Positions 28,235 to 36,156 of a stretch of 64,000 nucleotides of DNA are shown piece after piece (position 1 is the stretch's first letter; each line of letters begins with the position of its first letter). A program made the position numbers and the translations under genes. The stretch is from Brevundimonas bullata (GTDB taxonomy: Bacteria; Pseudomonadota; Alphaproteobacteria; Caulobacterales; Caulobacteraceae): contig NZ_JACHLM010000001.1 of the NCBI RefSeq assembly GCF_014207965.1, forward strand, positions 806,001-870,000, in the 5' to 3' direction. The notes beneath the pieces were generated by a model. That model did no database searches. It was given only the letters and a program-made list of their open reading frames with translations, and was not told the DNA's origin.

Positions 28235-29200
28235 ATGAGCGTCGTCGCCTCCTATATCTACAAGGACGGCAAGCGGGTTCGCGAGGCGCCGCTGACCGAT
28301 GAGGGCTTGCGGCTCAAGCCGGGCGAATACCTGTGGATCGGCCTGTACGAGCCGACGAGCGAGGAGTTTGAGGTCCTGGTGCGGCGCTTCCGCCTGCACC
28401 CCCTGGCGGTCGAGGATGCGCTGGCGGCGCATCAGATGCCCAAGATCGAGGTCTATGGCGGCGAGCTCTTCATCGTCGCCCGCACGGCGCAAAAGGCCGA
28501 CGACGCCATCTGGTATGGCGAGACCCACGTCTTCGTCGGGCCCCGCTACGTCATCACCATCCGCCACGGCTCGGCCCGCGCCCATACCCAGCTGCGCGCC
28601 CAGCTGGAGGCCTCGCCGCTGCAGTTGAAGCACGGCGCCGACTTCATCCTGCACGGGGTGCTGGACTTCATCGTCGACGCCTACGTCCCTATCGTCGATG
28701 ACATCGAGGACAGCGTGCTGGAGATGGAGCAGCGGGCGCTGGACAGCTTCCTGTCTCGCGCCGACATCAAGCGCCTGTTCCAGCTGCGCCGCGAACTGCT
28801 GAAGTTCAGCCGGGTGCTCGGCCCGATGGAGGAGGTGGCCAATAAACTGCAGTCGCTGGACCTGCCCTGCATCGACCGCGAGGTCCGCCCCTATTTCCGC
28901 GACGTGGCCGACCATGTCCGCCGCGTCTCCAGCCGGGCGGCGAGCCTGCGCGACATTCTGGCCTCGGTGTTCGAGGTCTCCAACCTGCTGGAGCAGCAGC
29001 GCCAGGGCGTCATCACCCGCAAGCTGGCCGCCTGGGCCGCCATCCTGGCCACGCCGACGGCGGTGGCCGGCATCTACGGCATGAATTTCGAGCACATGCC
29101 GGAACTGCGCTGGGCCTATGGCTATCCGCTGGTGATGGGGCTGATCTTCGCCATCTGCCTTGGCCTCTACATCACCTTCAAGCGGACCAAGTGGCTGTGA
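28235..29200 (+). CDS. corA: CorA-like magnesium/divalent cation transporter
   Basis: CorA is the homopentameric Mg2+ channel of the inner membrane. In 321 aa: a large cytoplasmic alpha/beta N-terminal domain ('LHPLAVEDALAAHQMPKIEVY', 'HVFVGPRYVITIRHG'), a long stalk helix ('RADIKRLFQLRRELLKFSRV'), and two C-terminal membrane helices. TM1 ends in the signature 'GIYGMNFEHMPEL' with the GMN selectivity motif, and the basic tail is 'FKRTKWL'. ATG 28235 follows GAAGGAG. The stop abuts that of the convergent ppc gene. Confidence 0.95.
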   Translation: MSVVASYIYKDGKRVREAPLTDEGLRLKPGEYLWIGLYEPTSEEFEVLVRRFRLHPLAVEDALAAHQMPKIEVYGGELFIVARTAQKADDAIWYGETHVFVGPRYVITIRHGSARAHTQLRAQLEASPLQLKHGADFILHGVLDFIVDAYVPIVDDIEDSVLEMEQRALDSFLSRADIKRLFQLRRELLKFSRVLGPMEEVANKLQSLDLPCIDREVRPYFRDVADHVRRVSSRAASLRDILASVFEVSNLLEQQRQGVITRKLAAWAAILATPTAVAGIYGMNFEHMPELRWAYGYPLVMGLIFAICLGLYITFKRTKWL

Positions 29201-31897
29201 TCAGCCGCTGTTCCTGAGGCCCGCCGCCACGCCGTTGATGGCCAGAAGGATGCCGTTCCTGACGCGGGGGTCGTCGTCGCCGGCGCGGCGTCGGCGGATC
29301 AGTTCGATCTGCACATGGTTCAGCGGCTCGACATAGGGCATGCGCTGGCGGATCAGGCGGTCCAGCTCGGGCTGGCCGCCCAGCAGGTCGTCGTGGCCGG
29401 TGATCGACAGGACGGCGTCGCGGGTCCGGTCCCACTCCGCACGGATGGCGCCATAGATGCGCTCGGCCAGGGCCGGGTCGGGGACCAGCTTGGCGTAGCG
29501 GCGGGCGATGGCCATGTCGGCCTTGGCCATCACCATCTCCATGTTCTGGACCACGGTGCGGAAGAAGGGCCAGGCGGCGGCCATGTCGCGCAGCTCGTCC
29601 GGGTTCTCGCCCCGAACCGCCGAGCCGAAGCCGTACCAGCCGGGCAGCATGACCCGCGATTGCGACCAGCTGAACACCCAGGGAATGGCCCGCAGGTCCT
29701 CGATGGCGGTGGAGGTTGAACGCGAGGCCGGGCGCGAGCCGATCTTCAGGTCGGCGATCTCGGCGATGGGGGTGGCGGCGCGGAAATAGTCGACGAAGCC
29801 CGGCGTCTCATAGACCAGGGCGCGATAGGCCTTCATCGAGGCCGCCGACAGGCGCGCCGCCGTGGCGCCGTGCTGGGCGCTGTAGCCGCCGTCGGTCTGT
29901 GGGCCGAGCGAGGCCAGCAGGGTCCCGCAGGTCAGGGCGTCGAGGTTACGCTGCGCCACCTCCGGCTCGCCGTACTTGTTGGCGATGACCTCGCCCTGTT
30001 CGGTGACGCGGATGCGGCCGGCCACCGTCCCCGCCGGCTGGCCCAGAACCGCCGAGAAGCTGGAGCCGCCGCCGCGCCCGACCGCGCCGCCGCGACCGTG
30101 GAACAGTTGCAGACGGACCCCCGCCGCGCGGGTCACCTCCAGCAGGGCGCGCGAGGCCTCGTGCAGTTCCCAGCCTGAGGTCAGGTAGGAGCCGTCCTTG
30201 TTGCTATCGGAATAGCCGATCATGACCTCCTGCACCCCGCGCGCGGTCGCGACGGCGCGGGCTGACGGCTCGGCCAGCACCCGCTCCAGCGTGGGCTGCG
30301 AGGCGCGCAGGTCCTCGATGGTCTCGAACAGGGGGGCGGCCTGGACGGGGCAGGCGGCGGGGTCGGCCGGGTCGTAGAGGCCGACCTCCTTCAGCAACAG
30401 ATAGACCTCCAGCATGTCGGACGCGGCGTCGGTCTTGGACACGATATGGGTGCGGATGGCCTGGGGCCCGAAGGCGGACAGCGCGCTCGCCGCCGCTTGC
30501 AGGATGGCGCGCTCCTTCAGCGTCTCGGGCGCATAGTCGGCATAGGGCGAGAACAGCGGGCGGGGATTGGCCAGTTCGCGGGCCAGCACGGTCAGCCGCG
30601 CCTCTTCGTCTAGGGCAGCGTAGTCGGGACAGACGCCCGCGACCTTCAGCAGGTCGGCCACGACCCGCTCGTGCACATCCGAGTTCTGGCGCAGGTCCAG
30701 CGTCGCCATGTGGAAGCCGAAGACGTCCGCCGCCGTGATCAGCCGCGCCAGCCGGTCGTCGGCGAAGACGGCGCCGTGGGTGCGGATCAGGCTGTCGTGC
30801 AGCACGGCCAGGTCGGCGCGGAAGGCGTCGGGGCCGTCATAGGCCGGGGCCTCGAACTGGGCGGGCAGGGGGGCGGGACCGCCGGTCAGGGCCAGATGGG
30901 TGGCCGACAGGCGGGCGTAGATCTGGCTCAGCGCGCGGCGATAGGGCTCGTCCGCGCGCTGGATCGAGGCGTCGCCTGAGCTGTCGGCCAAGGCCGCCAG
31001 TTCGGGCGTCACGGTGGTCAGGTCGGCCGACAGGCTGAGCTCTTCGCCGAGCGCATTCGTCTCCTCCAGATAGAAGCGCAGCACGGCGCGCGACTGGGTA
31101 CGGAAGGCGGCGGCCAGAACCGTGGCGTCGACGTTGGGATTGCCGTCGCGGTCTCCGCCGACCCAGGTGCCGATGCGCAGGAAGGGCGGCAAGTCGGGCG
31201 CGTCCAGAAGCGTGCGCCACTCGGCCAGCTGCGCCGGGGCGACGTGCAGGAAGATGCGTTGCAGCCAGTCGGTGACGGTATTGATCTCGTCCTGCACCAC
31301 CAGGCCCGAGGCCCGCGTCAGCCGCGTGGCCCACAGGATGACGATCTGGCGGCGCAGTTCTGCCTTTAGCCTGGTAGGCGAACAGGCGATCCCGTCTCGG
31401 TCGCAGCCGTCCAGCAGGGCGCCGACCGCGCCGATGCGGTCGATGACGCTCTTGCGTCGCACCTCGGACGGGTGGGCGGTCAGCACCGGCGAGATCAGGG
31501 CCTGGCTCAGCAGATCGCGCACCGCCGCCCGGTCCACGCCCGCCGCGTCCAGCCGCTTCAAGGCGCCTTCGGGGGTGTCGGCGCGTTCACCGGCCACGGC
31601 CTGTTCCCGCGCGCGGCGCTTGCCCGCCCGGTCCTCGGCGACATTGGCCAGCAGGGAGAAGGCGGCGAAGCCGTGGGTCAGGCCGATGGCCTGATCCAGC
31701 GACAGGTCCTTCAGCAAGGCCTCCAGTTGAGAGGCGTCGTGCGAGGCCGGGTCGCGGTGGTAGGCCACCGAGGCCTGACGCACCGCCTCGATCCGGTCGT
31801 AGAGGTCCTGGCCGCCCTCGTCACGGATCACCTCGCCGAGCAGGGCGCCCAGCAGGCGAACTTCTTGGCGCAGTCGGTCGTCGGCGGCCTGGATCAT
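29201..31897 (-). CDS. ppc: Phosphoenolpyruvate carboxylase
   Basis: Ppc converts PEP and bicarbonate to oxaloacetate to refill the TCA cycle. The 898-aa protein contains the catalytic His in 'VLTAHPSEVRRKSV' (Ser replaces the usual Thr of TAHPTE), 'IGYSDSNKDGSYLTSGWEL', the Gly-rich loop 'FHGRGGAVGRGGG', and the conserved extreme C-terminus, here RNSG instead of RNTG. No regulatory extension is seen. The ppc and corA stops are directly adjacent, so each message must read into the other or end at unseen signals. Confidence 0.97.
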   Translation of the reverse strand: MIQAADDRLRQEVRLLGALLGEVIRDEGGQDLYDRIEAVRQASVAYHRDPASHDASQLEALLKDLSLDQAIGLTHGFAAFSLLANVAEDRAGKRRAREQAVAGERADTPEGALKRLDAAGVDRAAVRDLLSQALISPVLTAHPSEVRRKSVIDRIGAVGALLDGCDRDGIACSPTRLKAELRRQIVILWATRLTRASGLVVQDEINTVTDWLQRIFLHVAPAQLAEWRTLLDAPDLPPFLRIGTWVGGDRDGNPNVDATVLAAAFRTQSRAVLRFYLEETNALGEELSLSADLTTVTPELAALADSSGDASIQRADEPYRRALSQIYARLSATHLALTGGPAPLPAQFEAPAYDGPDAFRADLAVLHDSLIRTHGAVFADDRLARLITAADVFGFHMATLDLRQNSDVHERVVADLLKVAGVCPDYAALDEEARLTVLARELANPRPLFSPYADYAPETLKERAILQAAASALSAFGPQAIRTHIVSKTDAASDMLEVYLLLKEVGLYDPADPAACPVQAAPLFETIEDLRASQPTLERVLAEPSARAVATARGVQEVMIGYSDSNKDGSYLTSGWELHEASRALLEVTRAAGVRLQLFHGRGGAVGRGGGSSFSAVLGQPAGTVAGRIRVTEQGEVIANKYGEPEVAQRNLDALTCGTLLASLGPQTDGGYSAQHGATAARLSAASMKAYRALVYETPGFVDYFRAATPIAEIADLKIGSRPASRSTSTAIEDLRAIPWVFSWSQSRVMLPGWYGFGSAVRGENPDELRDMAAAWPFFRTVVQNMEMVMAKADMAIARRYAKLVPDPALAERIYGAIRAEWDRTRDAVLSITGHDDLLGGQPELDRLIRQRMPYVEPLNHVQIELIRRRRAGDDDPRVRNGILLAINGVAAGLRNSG

Positions 31898-32103
31898 CGC
31901 ATTGTCCTTCAGCGGGGAGGCTGGGGGCGGAACCGTATCAGCGGAATCCGAGCCGCCTAGCCCTTATGGTCAACGCTGAAACCCTTTGTGTGGTTGAGAG
32001 CGCGGTGAGGCAGGAGTCGACATTTGCTTGTGGATGCTCCATAAGCCGCGGCTTCCGGCGCAATTGAACCTGCGCCTCCTCCGGTACGACAGCTTTCTTG
32101 GTC

Positions 32104-32164
32104 GTGCTACCGCGCTGAGCGCTACTTGAGCACAGCCCATTCGGGCTCAAGTAGGCCGACCGGC
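32104..32164. repeat. REP-like composite palindrome, copy E
   Basis: CTACTTGAGC (32122-32131) and GCTCAAGTAG (32145-32154) form a perfect 10-bp inverted repeat with a 13-nt loop. Flanking GTGCTACCGCGCTGAGCG and GGCCGACCGGCC segments relate to the family at 8141, 27925, 38882 and 42040. It lies in the 376-nt ppc-ffh divergent spacer, where I see no gene. Confidence 0.75.
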
Positions 32165-32201
32165 CGATAGCCCCAAAAGAAAGAACGAGCCCGGCGAGGA
32201 C

Positions 32202-32229
32202 CCTCTGCCGACGTGATCGTCGCCAGAGG
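32202..32229 (+). other. Hairpin in the ffh leader
   Basis: CCTCTG-C-CGACG, loop TGAT, CGTCG-C-CAGAGG: an 11-bp stem with a single central C-C mismatch, followed by GGCCGTTTCTCT, 44 nt upstream of the ffh ATG. It could be an attenuator or an operator (a dyad of this symmetry); the sequence does not decide. Confidence 0.5.
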
Positions 32230-32273
32230 CCGTTTCTCTATGGAGGTCAGGGTTCGCGCATGAAAGGTTTTGA

Positions 32274-33824
32274 ATGTTCGAGGCTCTGAACGAGCGACTG
32301 ACAGGCGTATTCGACCGGATCACCGGCCGCGGCGCCCTGTCCGAAAAGGATGTCGAGGAAGCGCTGCGCGAAGTCCGCGTCGCCCTGCTCGAGGCCGACG
32401 TCGCCCTGCCGGTGGTCAAGGACTTCATCAGCCGCGCCAAGGAACAGGCGACGGGCGAAGAGGTCATCCGTTCGGTCAAGCCGGCCGATCAGGTGGTCAA
32501 GATCGTCTATGACGGTCTGGTCGAGATGCTGGGCGGCGAAGAGCCGACCCCGATCAACATCAATGCGACGCCGCCCGCCGTCATCCTGATGGCCGGCCTG
32601 CAGGGCTCGGGCAAGACCACGACCTCGGCCAAGCTGGCCCTGCGTCTGACCAAGTTCGACAAGAAGAAGGTCATGATGGCCTCGCTGGACACGCGTCGTC
32701 CGGCGGCCATGGAGCAGCTGGCGACCCTGGGTCAGCAGATCGAGGTCGCGACCCTGCCCATCGTGGCGGGCCAGTCGGCGGTCGAGATCGCCAAGCGCGC
32801 GCTGCAATCGGCCAAGCTCCAGGGCTTCGACGTCCTGATCCTCGACACCGCCGGCCGCATCACGTTGGACGAGGCCCTGATGGCCGAGGTGGCCGAGGTC
32901 GCCCACGTCGCCAATCCGGTCGAGACCCTGCTGGTCGCCGACAGCCTGACGGGTCAGGACGCGGTCCGCACCGCCGCCGCCTTCCACGAACGCCTGCCGC
33001 TGACCGGCCTGGTGCTGACCCGCGCCGACGGCGACGGTCGCGGCGGCGCCATGCTGTCGATGCGCGCCGTCACCGGCCTGCCGATCAAGTATCTGGGCGC
33101 CGGTGAAAAGGTCGACGCCCTCGACGTCTTCGACGCCCGCCGCGTCGCCGGCCGCATCCTGGGTCAGGGCGACATCGTCGCCCTGGTTGAAAAGGCCGCG
33201 GGCGAGCTGGACCAGGCCAAGGCCGAGAAGATGGCCCGCAAGCTGGCCAAGGGTCAGTTTGATCTGGACGATCTGGCCGCCCAACTGCAGCAGATGAAGA
33301 AGATGGGCGGGCTTCAGGGCATCATGGGCATGCTGCCCGGCGTGGCCAAGCTGAAGGCCCAGATGGCCGACAGCAACGTCAACGACAAGATGATCGCCCG
33401 TCAGGAAGCCATCATCAGCTCCATGACCAAGGCCGAGCGCAAGAAGCCCGACCTGCTGAACGCCAGCCGCAAGAAGCGCGTCGCCGCCGGCGCCGGCGTC
33501 GAGGTCCAGGACATCAACCGGCTGCTGAAACAGCACCGGCAGATGGCCGACATGGTCAAGTCCCTGTCCAAGGGCGGCGGCAAGAACCTGCAGAAGATGG
33601 CCGCCATGATGGGCGGTCTCGGCGGAGGCGGCGGCGGCATGCCCGGCCTTCCCGGCATGGGCGGCGGTCCCGACATGGCCCGCCTCAAGGCCCTGGGCGG
33701 CGGCAAGATGGCCGAACCCAGCGCCGACGAAATGAAAGCCATCCAGGACCGCCTCGCGGGCCTGGGCGGCGGACAACTTCCGGGAGGCCTTCCGGGCCTG
33801 CCGGGCTTCCCGAAAAAGAACTGA
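32274..33824 (+). CDS. ffh: Signal recognition particle protein Ffh (SRP54)
   Basis: Ffh binds signal sequences on nascent membrane proteins and docks with FtsY. The 516 aa have the N domain (1-90), the G domain with 'AGLQGSGKTTTSAKLA' (G1 near 107-113), 'LDTRRPAAMEQL', 'DTAG' (about 190) and 'LTRADGDGRGG' (G4, with Arg-Ala where many have Lys-Leu), and a Met-rich M domain ('MKKMGGLQGIMGMLPG'). A Gly/Met-rich tail ends 'LPGFPKKN'. rpsP starts 27 nt downstream, the usual ffh-rpsP-rimM order. Confidence 0.97.
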   Translation: MFEALNERLTGVFDRITGRGALSEKDVEEALREVRVALLEADVALPVVKDFISRAKEQATGEEVIRSVKPADQVVKIVYDGLVEMLGGEEPTPININATPPAVILMAGLQGSGKTTTSAKLALRLTKFDKKKVMMASLDTRRPAAMEQLATLGQQIEVATLPIVAGQSAVEIAKRALQSAKLQGFDVLILDTAGRITLDEALMAEVAEVAHVANPVETLLVADSLTGQDAVRTAAAFHERLPLTGLVLTRADGDGRGGAMLSMRAVTGLPIKYLGAGEKVDALDVFDARRVAGRILGQGDIVALVEKAAGELDQAKAEKMARKLAKGQFDLDDLAAQLQQMKKMGGLQGIMGMLPGVAKLKAQMADSNVNDKMIARQEAIISSMTKAERKKPDLLNASRKKRVAAGAGVEVQDINRLLKQHRQMADMVKSLSKGGGKNLQKMAAMMGGLGGGGGGMPGLPGMGGGPDMARLKALGGGKMAEPSADEMKAIQDRLAGLGGGQLPGGLPGLPGFPKKN

Positions 33825-33851
33825 TTTCGACTTTCTAGAAAGAGACTGAAA

Positions 33852-34412
33852 ATGCTGAAGATTCGTCTGGCCCGCGGCGGCGCCAAGAAGCGCCCCTACT
33901 ACTACATCGTCGTTGCTGACTCGCACGCCCCGCGCGACGGCAAGTTCCTGGAGCGCGTGGGTTCGTACAACCCCATGCTGTCCAAGGACAGCGCCACGCC
34001 GCGCGTCGTCCTGAAGGCCGACCGCATCTCGGAATGGCTGGCCAAGGGCGCTCAACCGACCGACCGCGTCGCGCGCTTCATCAGCCAGTCGCAAGACGAA
34101 GTTCTGGTCGGCAAGGTCAAGTGGACCCAGTCGAACAACCCGAACAAGGGCACGCCGGGCAAGAAGGCCCAGGAACGCGCCGCTGAGCGCGCCCAGCGCG
34201 AAGCCGACCGTCTGGAAGCTGAAGCCGCCGCCAAGGTCGAGGCTGCTGAAGCCGCCGCTCGCGCCAAGGAAGAAGCCGCCGCCGCCGCCGAAGCCGCCAA
34301 GAACGCTCCGGCTGTCGAAGAAGCCCCGGTTGAAGCCGCTGCTGAAGAAGCCGCCGCTGAAGCTCCGGCTGAAGCTGCTGCTGAAGCGACCGAAGAAAAG
34401 GCTGAAGGCTAA
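33852..34412 (+). CDS. rpsP: 30S ribosomal protein S16 with long Ala/Glu-rich tail
   Basis: S16 is a small-subunit assembly protein. Residues 1-85 are the conserved domain ('[20 protein letters not shown]', '[13 protein letters not shown]', '[20 protein letters not shown]'). The remaining 100 residues are a charged, Ala/Glu/Lys-rich helix-forming extension, roughly doubling the usual 80-90 aa length. Such tails occur in alphaproteobacterial S16 but vary in length. An attenuator-like terminator separates it from rimM. Confidence 0.96.
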   Translation: MLKIRLARGGAKKRPYYYIVVADSHAPRDGKFLERVGSYNPMLSKDSATPRVVLKADRISEWLAKGAQPTDRVARFISQSQDEVLVGKVKWTQSNNPNKGTPGKKAQERAAERAQREADRLEAEAAAKVEAAEAAARAKEEAAAAAEAAKNAPAVEEAPVEAAAEEAAAEAPAEAAAEATEEKAEG

Positions 34413-34452
34413 GCCCTTCGGCTTCCCGGTTCCGACCGGGATGCGAAAATGG

Positions 34453-34484
34453 AAAGCAGCGTCCGATCCCGGGCGCTGCTTTTC
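34453..34484 (+). terminator. Intrinsic terminator/attenuator between rpsP and rimM
   Basis: AAAGCAGCG/CGCTGCTTT stem with a 12-nt GC-rich loop and TTTTC tail, 40 nt after the rpsP stop. A second small hairpin CCCGGT-TCCG-ACCGGG (34426-34441) lies just before it. It would keep rimM expression below rpsP. Confidence 0.75.
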
Positions 34485-34523
34485 TGCTATCTGGCGCATG
34501 GAACTACGAAACGGAGCCTGTCG

Positions 34524-35051
34524 ATGAGCGACGAAAACAAGATGATCCTCGTCGCCCAGATCGGCGGCGCCTTTGGCGTGAAGGGCGAGGTGCGGATCAC
34601 CGCCTTCACCGCCGACCCCATGGCCCTGATGGCCTATCAGCCCCTGCTTAAGGCCGACGGCACGCAGGCCCTGACCCTGCTCTCCGCGCGTCCCGACAAG
34701 GCGGGCGTGGTGGCCAGGGTCAAGGAGATCGCCACCAAGGAACAGGCAGACGCCGCACGCGGGCAAAAGCTGTTCGTGCCGCGCGACCGCCTGCCCGAGC
34801 CCGAGGAAGACGAGTTCTACCTGACCGATCTGGTCGGGATGGAGGCTCGCGACCTCGACGACACGGCGGTGGGCACGGTCAAGTCGGTGCAGAATTTCGG
34901 CGCCTCGGACATGCTGGAGATCGCGCCGAGGGAGGGCGGGCCGACCTGGTATCTGCCCTTCACCCGCGAGGCCGCGCCGGAGCTGCACCTCAAGGACGGC
35001 TGGCTGCGCATCGTGCGCCCGACCGAGGTGGACGAGCGCGACGAGGCCTGA
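34524..35051 (+). CDS. rimM: 16S rRNA processing protein RimM
   Basis: RimM helps mature the 3' (head) domain of 16S rRNA. I place the start at ATG 34524 (MSDENKMILVAQIGGAFGVK; 175 aa), 8 nt after CGGAG; upstream codons overlap the terminator hairpin. The N-terminal domain has 'GGAFGVKGEVRITAFTADP', and the PRC-barrel C-terminal domain has 'DEFYLTDLVGMEARDLD', 'GTVKSVQNFGASDMLEI' and 'YLPFTREAAPELHLKDGWL'. The usual next genes, trmD and rplS, are not here; a glutathione S-transferase follows. Confidence 0.95.
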   Translation: MSDENKMILVAQIGGAFGVKGEVRITAFTADPMALMAYQPLLKADGTQALTLLSARPDKAGVVARVKEIATKEQADAARGQKLFVPRDRLPEPEEDEFYLTDLVGMEARDLDDTAVGTVKSVQNFGASDMLEIAPREGGPTWYLPFTREAAPELHLKDGWLRIVRPTEVDERDEA

Positions 35052-35132
35052 TCGACCGCCACCGACGCGGTGGCTATTGCGGTGGACGGTCAGGCTGCCA
35101 ACATGGAAGGTTCAACCCGCCCGGAGCGCCTC

Positions 35133-35837
35133 ATGGCCGACCTGTCCGCCTTTCCGATCACCCGCCAGTATCCGCCGCTCCATCCCGACCGGCTGCAGCT
35201 CTATTCCCTGCCGACGCCCAATGGCGTGAAGGTCTCCATCCTGCTGGAGGAACTGGGGCTGGCCTATGAGCCGCATCTGGTGGACATCGGCCAGAACGAG
35301 ACCTGGACGCCCGACTATCTGTCGCTGAACCCCAACGGCAAGATCCCGGCCATCATCGATCCAGACGGTCCCGGCGGGAAGCCGCTGGCCCTGTTCGAGT
35401 CCGGGGCCATCCTGGTCTATCTGGCCGAGAAGACGGGGCGCTTTCTGCCCGCCGATCCGGCGGCGCGCTATGAGACCCTGCAGTGGGTCTTCTTCCAGAT
35501 GGCGGCGATCGGCCCGATGTTCGGCCAGGTCGGTTTCTTCCACAAATTCGCCGGGCGGGAGTTCGAGGACAAACGCCCGCGCGACCGCTACGTCGCGGAG
35601 TCGCGGCGTCTGCTGGGGGTGCTGGAAGGGCGTCTAGAGGGCCGGGACTGGATCATGGGCGATGACTACACCATCGCCGACATCGCCAGCCTGGGCTGGG
35701 TGCGCAACCTGATCGGCTTCTATGAGGCCGGCGATCTGGTCGGTTTCGCCGACTTCCCGCGCGTGGCCGCCTGGCTGGAGCGGGGGCTGGCGCGACCGGC
35801 GGTGCAGCGCGGTCTGAACATCCCGGCGCGGCCGTAA
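35133..35837 (+). CDS. Glutathione S-transferase family protein (YfcG/Nu-like)
   Basis: A 234-aa GST-fold protein. The thioredoxin-like N-terminal domain contains 'LQLYSLPTPNGVKVSILLEE', the TPNG active-site region of YfcG-type GSTs (disulphide reductase-like, Thr/Asn rather than Tyr/Ser catalysis), and 'NPNGKIPAIID' with 'LFESGAILVYLAEK' for glutathione. The all-helical C-terminal domain follows ('GDDYTIADIASLGWVRN'). ATG 35133 follows GGAG; starts at 35103 or 35070 are possible. Its physiological substrate is unknown. Confidence 0.88.
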   Translation: MADLSAFPITRQYPPLHPDRLQLYSLPTPNGVKVSILLEELGLAYEPHLVDIGQNETWTPDYLSLNPNGKIPAIIDPDGPGGKPLALFESGAILVYLAEKTGRFLPADPAARYETLQWVFFQMAAIGPMFGQVGFFHKFAGREFEDKRPRDRYVAESRRLLGVLEGRLEGRDWIMGDDYTIADIASLGWVRNLIGFYEAGDLVGFADFPRVAAWLERGLARPAVQRGLNIPARP

Positions 35838-35848
35838 GAGAGGGGTGC

Positions 35849-35875
35849 GGGGGCGGGCGGAAGCGCCGCGCCCCC
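35849..35875. terminator. GC-rich hairpin between convergent GST and YegP-like genes
   Basis: GGGGGCG/CGCCCCC encloses GGCG-GAAG-CGCC, giving an 11-bp stem with one bulge. No U-tract on either strand, so termination efficiency is doubtful, but its location between two gene ends is typical. Confidence 0.45.
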
Positions 35876-35882
35876 GTGAAAC

Positions 35883-36056
35883 TCAGACTTCTTCGGTCGG
35901 GGCGTCGCCGACGTGCTTCTTGATCGACTCGATGGCGCGCTTGGCGCCCGACTTGTCGGAGTAGCCCTCGGTCGAGAAGATGACTTCGGAGTTGTACTTG
36001 AACCGGACGCGGAACTCGCCGGCCTTGTCCTGATAGACTTCGAACTTGTGCGCCAT
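35883..36056 (-). CDS. Small YegP-like protein (DUF1508)
   Basis: A 57-aa protein (MAHKFEVYQDKAGEFRVRFK and on to 'GYSDKSGAKRAIESIKKHVG', ending DAPTEEV). This is a single copy of the DUF1508/YegP unit, in which F-x-V-Y-x-D-x-x-G-E-F-R-x-R is followed by a helix; many members have two tandem units. The function is unknown. It stands alone, with a 100-nt gap upstream to the stop of benE and convergent with the GST gene. Confidence 0.85.
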   Translation of the reverse strand: MAHKFEVYQDKAGEFRVRFKYNSEVIFSTEGYSDKSGAKRAIESIKKHVGDAPTEEV

Positions 36057-36156
36057 GATCGCCTCGCTCAGACGGCCGCCAGTCGGCCGGGCGTCAGGCT
36101 CTCACAGTCCCGCTGAGGACGGAAGGGCGGGAAATGTAAAACGGGGTCAGGCTGGA

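Noticed and set aside
31898-32273. SRP 4.5S RNA gene next to ffh
   Set aside because: The spacer contains only the REP copy and a short hairpin; the conserved GGAA-type SRP RNA tip and long stem are not seen.
34449-34523. Upstream start for rimM
   Set aside because: It would translate through the rpsP-rimM terminator hairpin and adds a non-conserved peptide; ATG 34524 has its own ribosome-binding site.
32247-34988. 913-codon minus-strand frame opposite ffh, rpsP and rimM
   Set aside because: Opposes three core genes and contains Gly/Phe/His-rich low complexity only.
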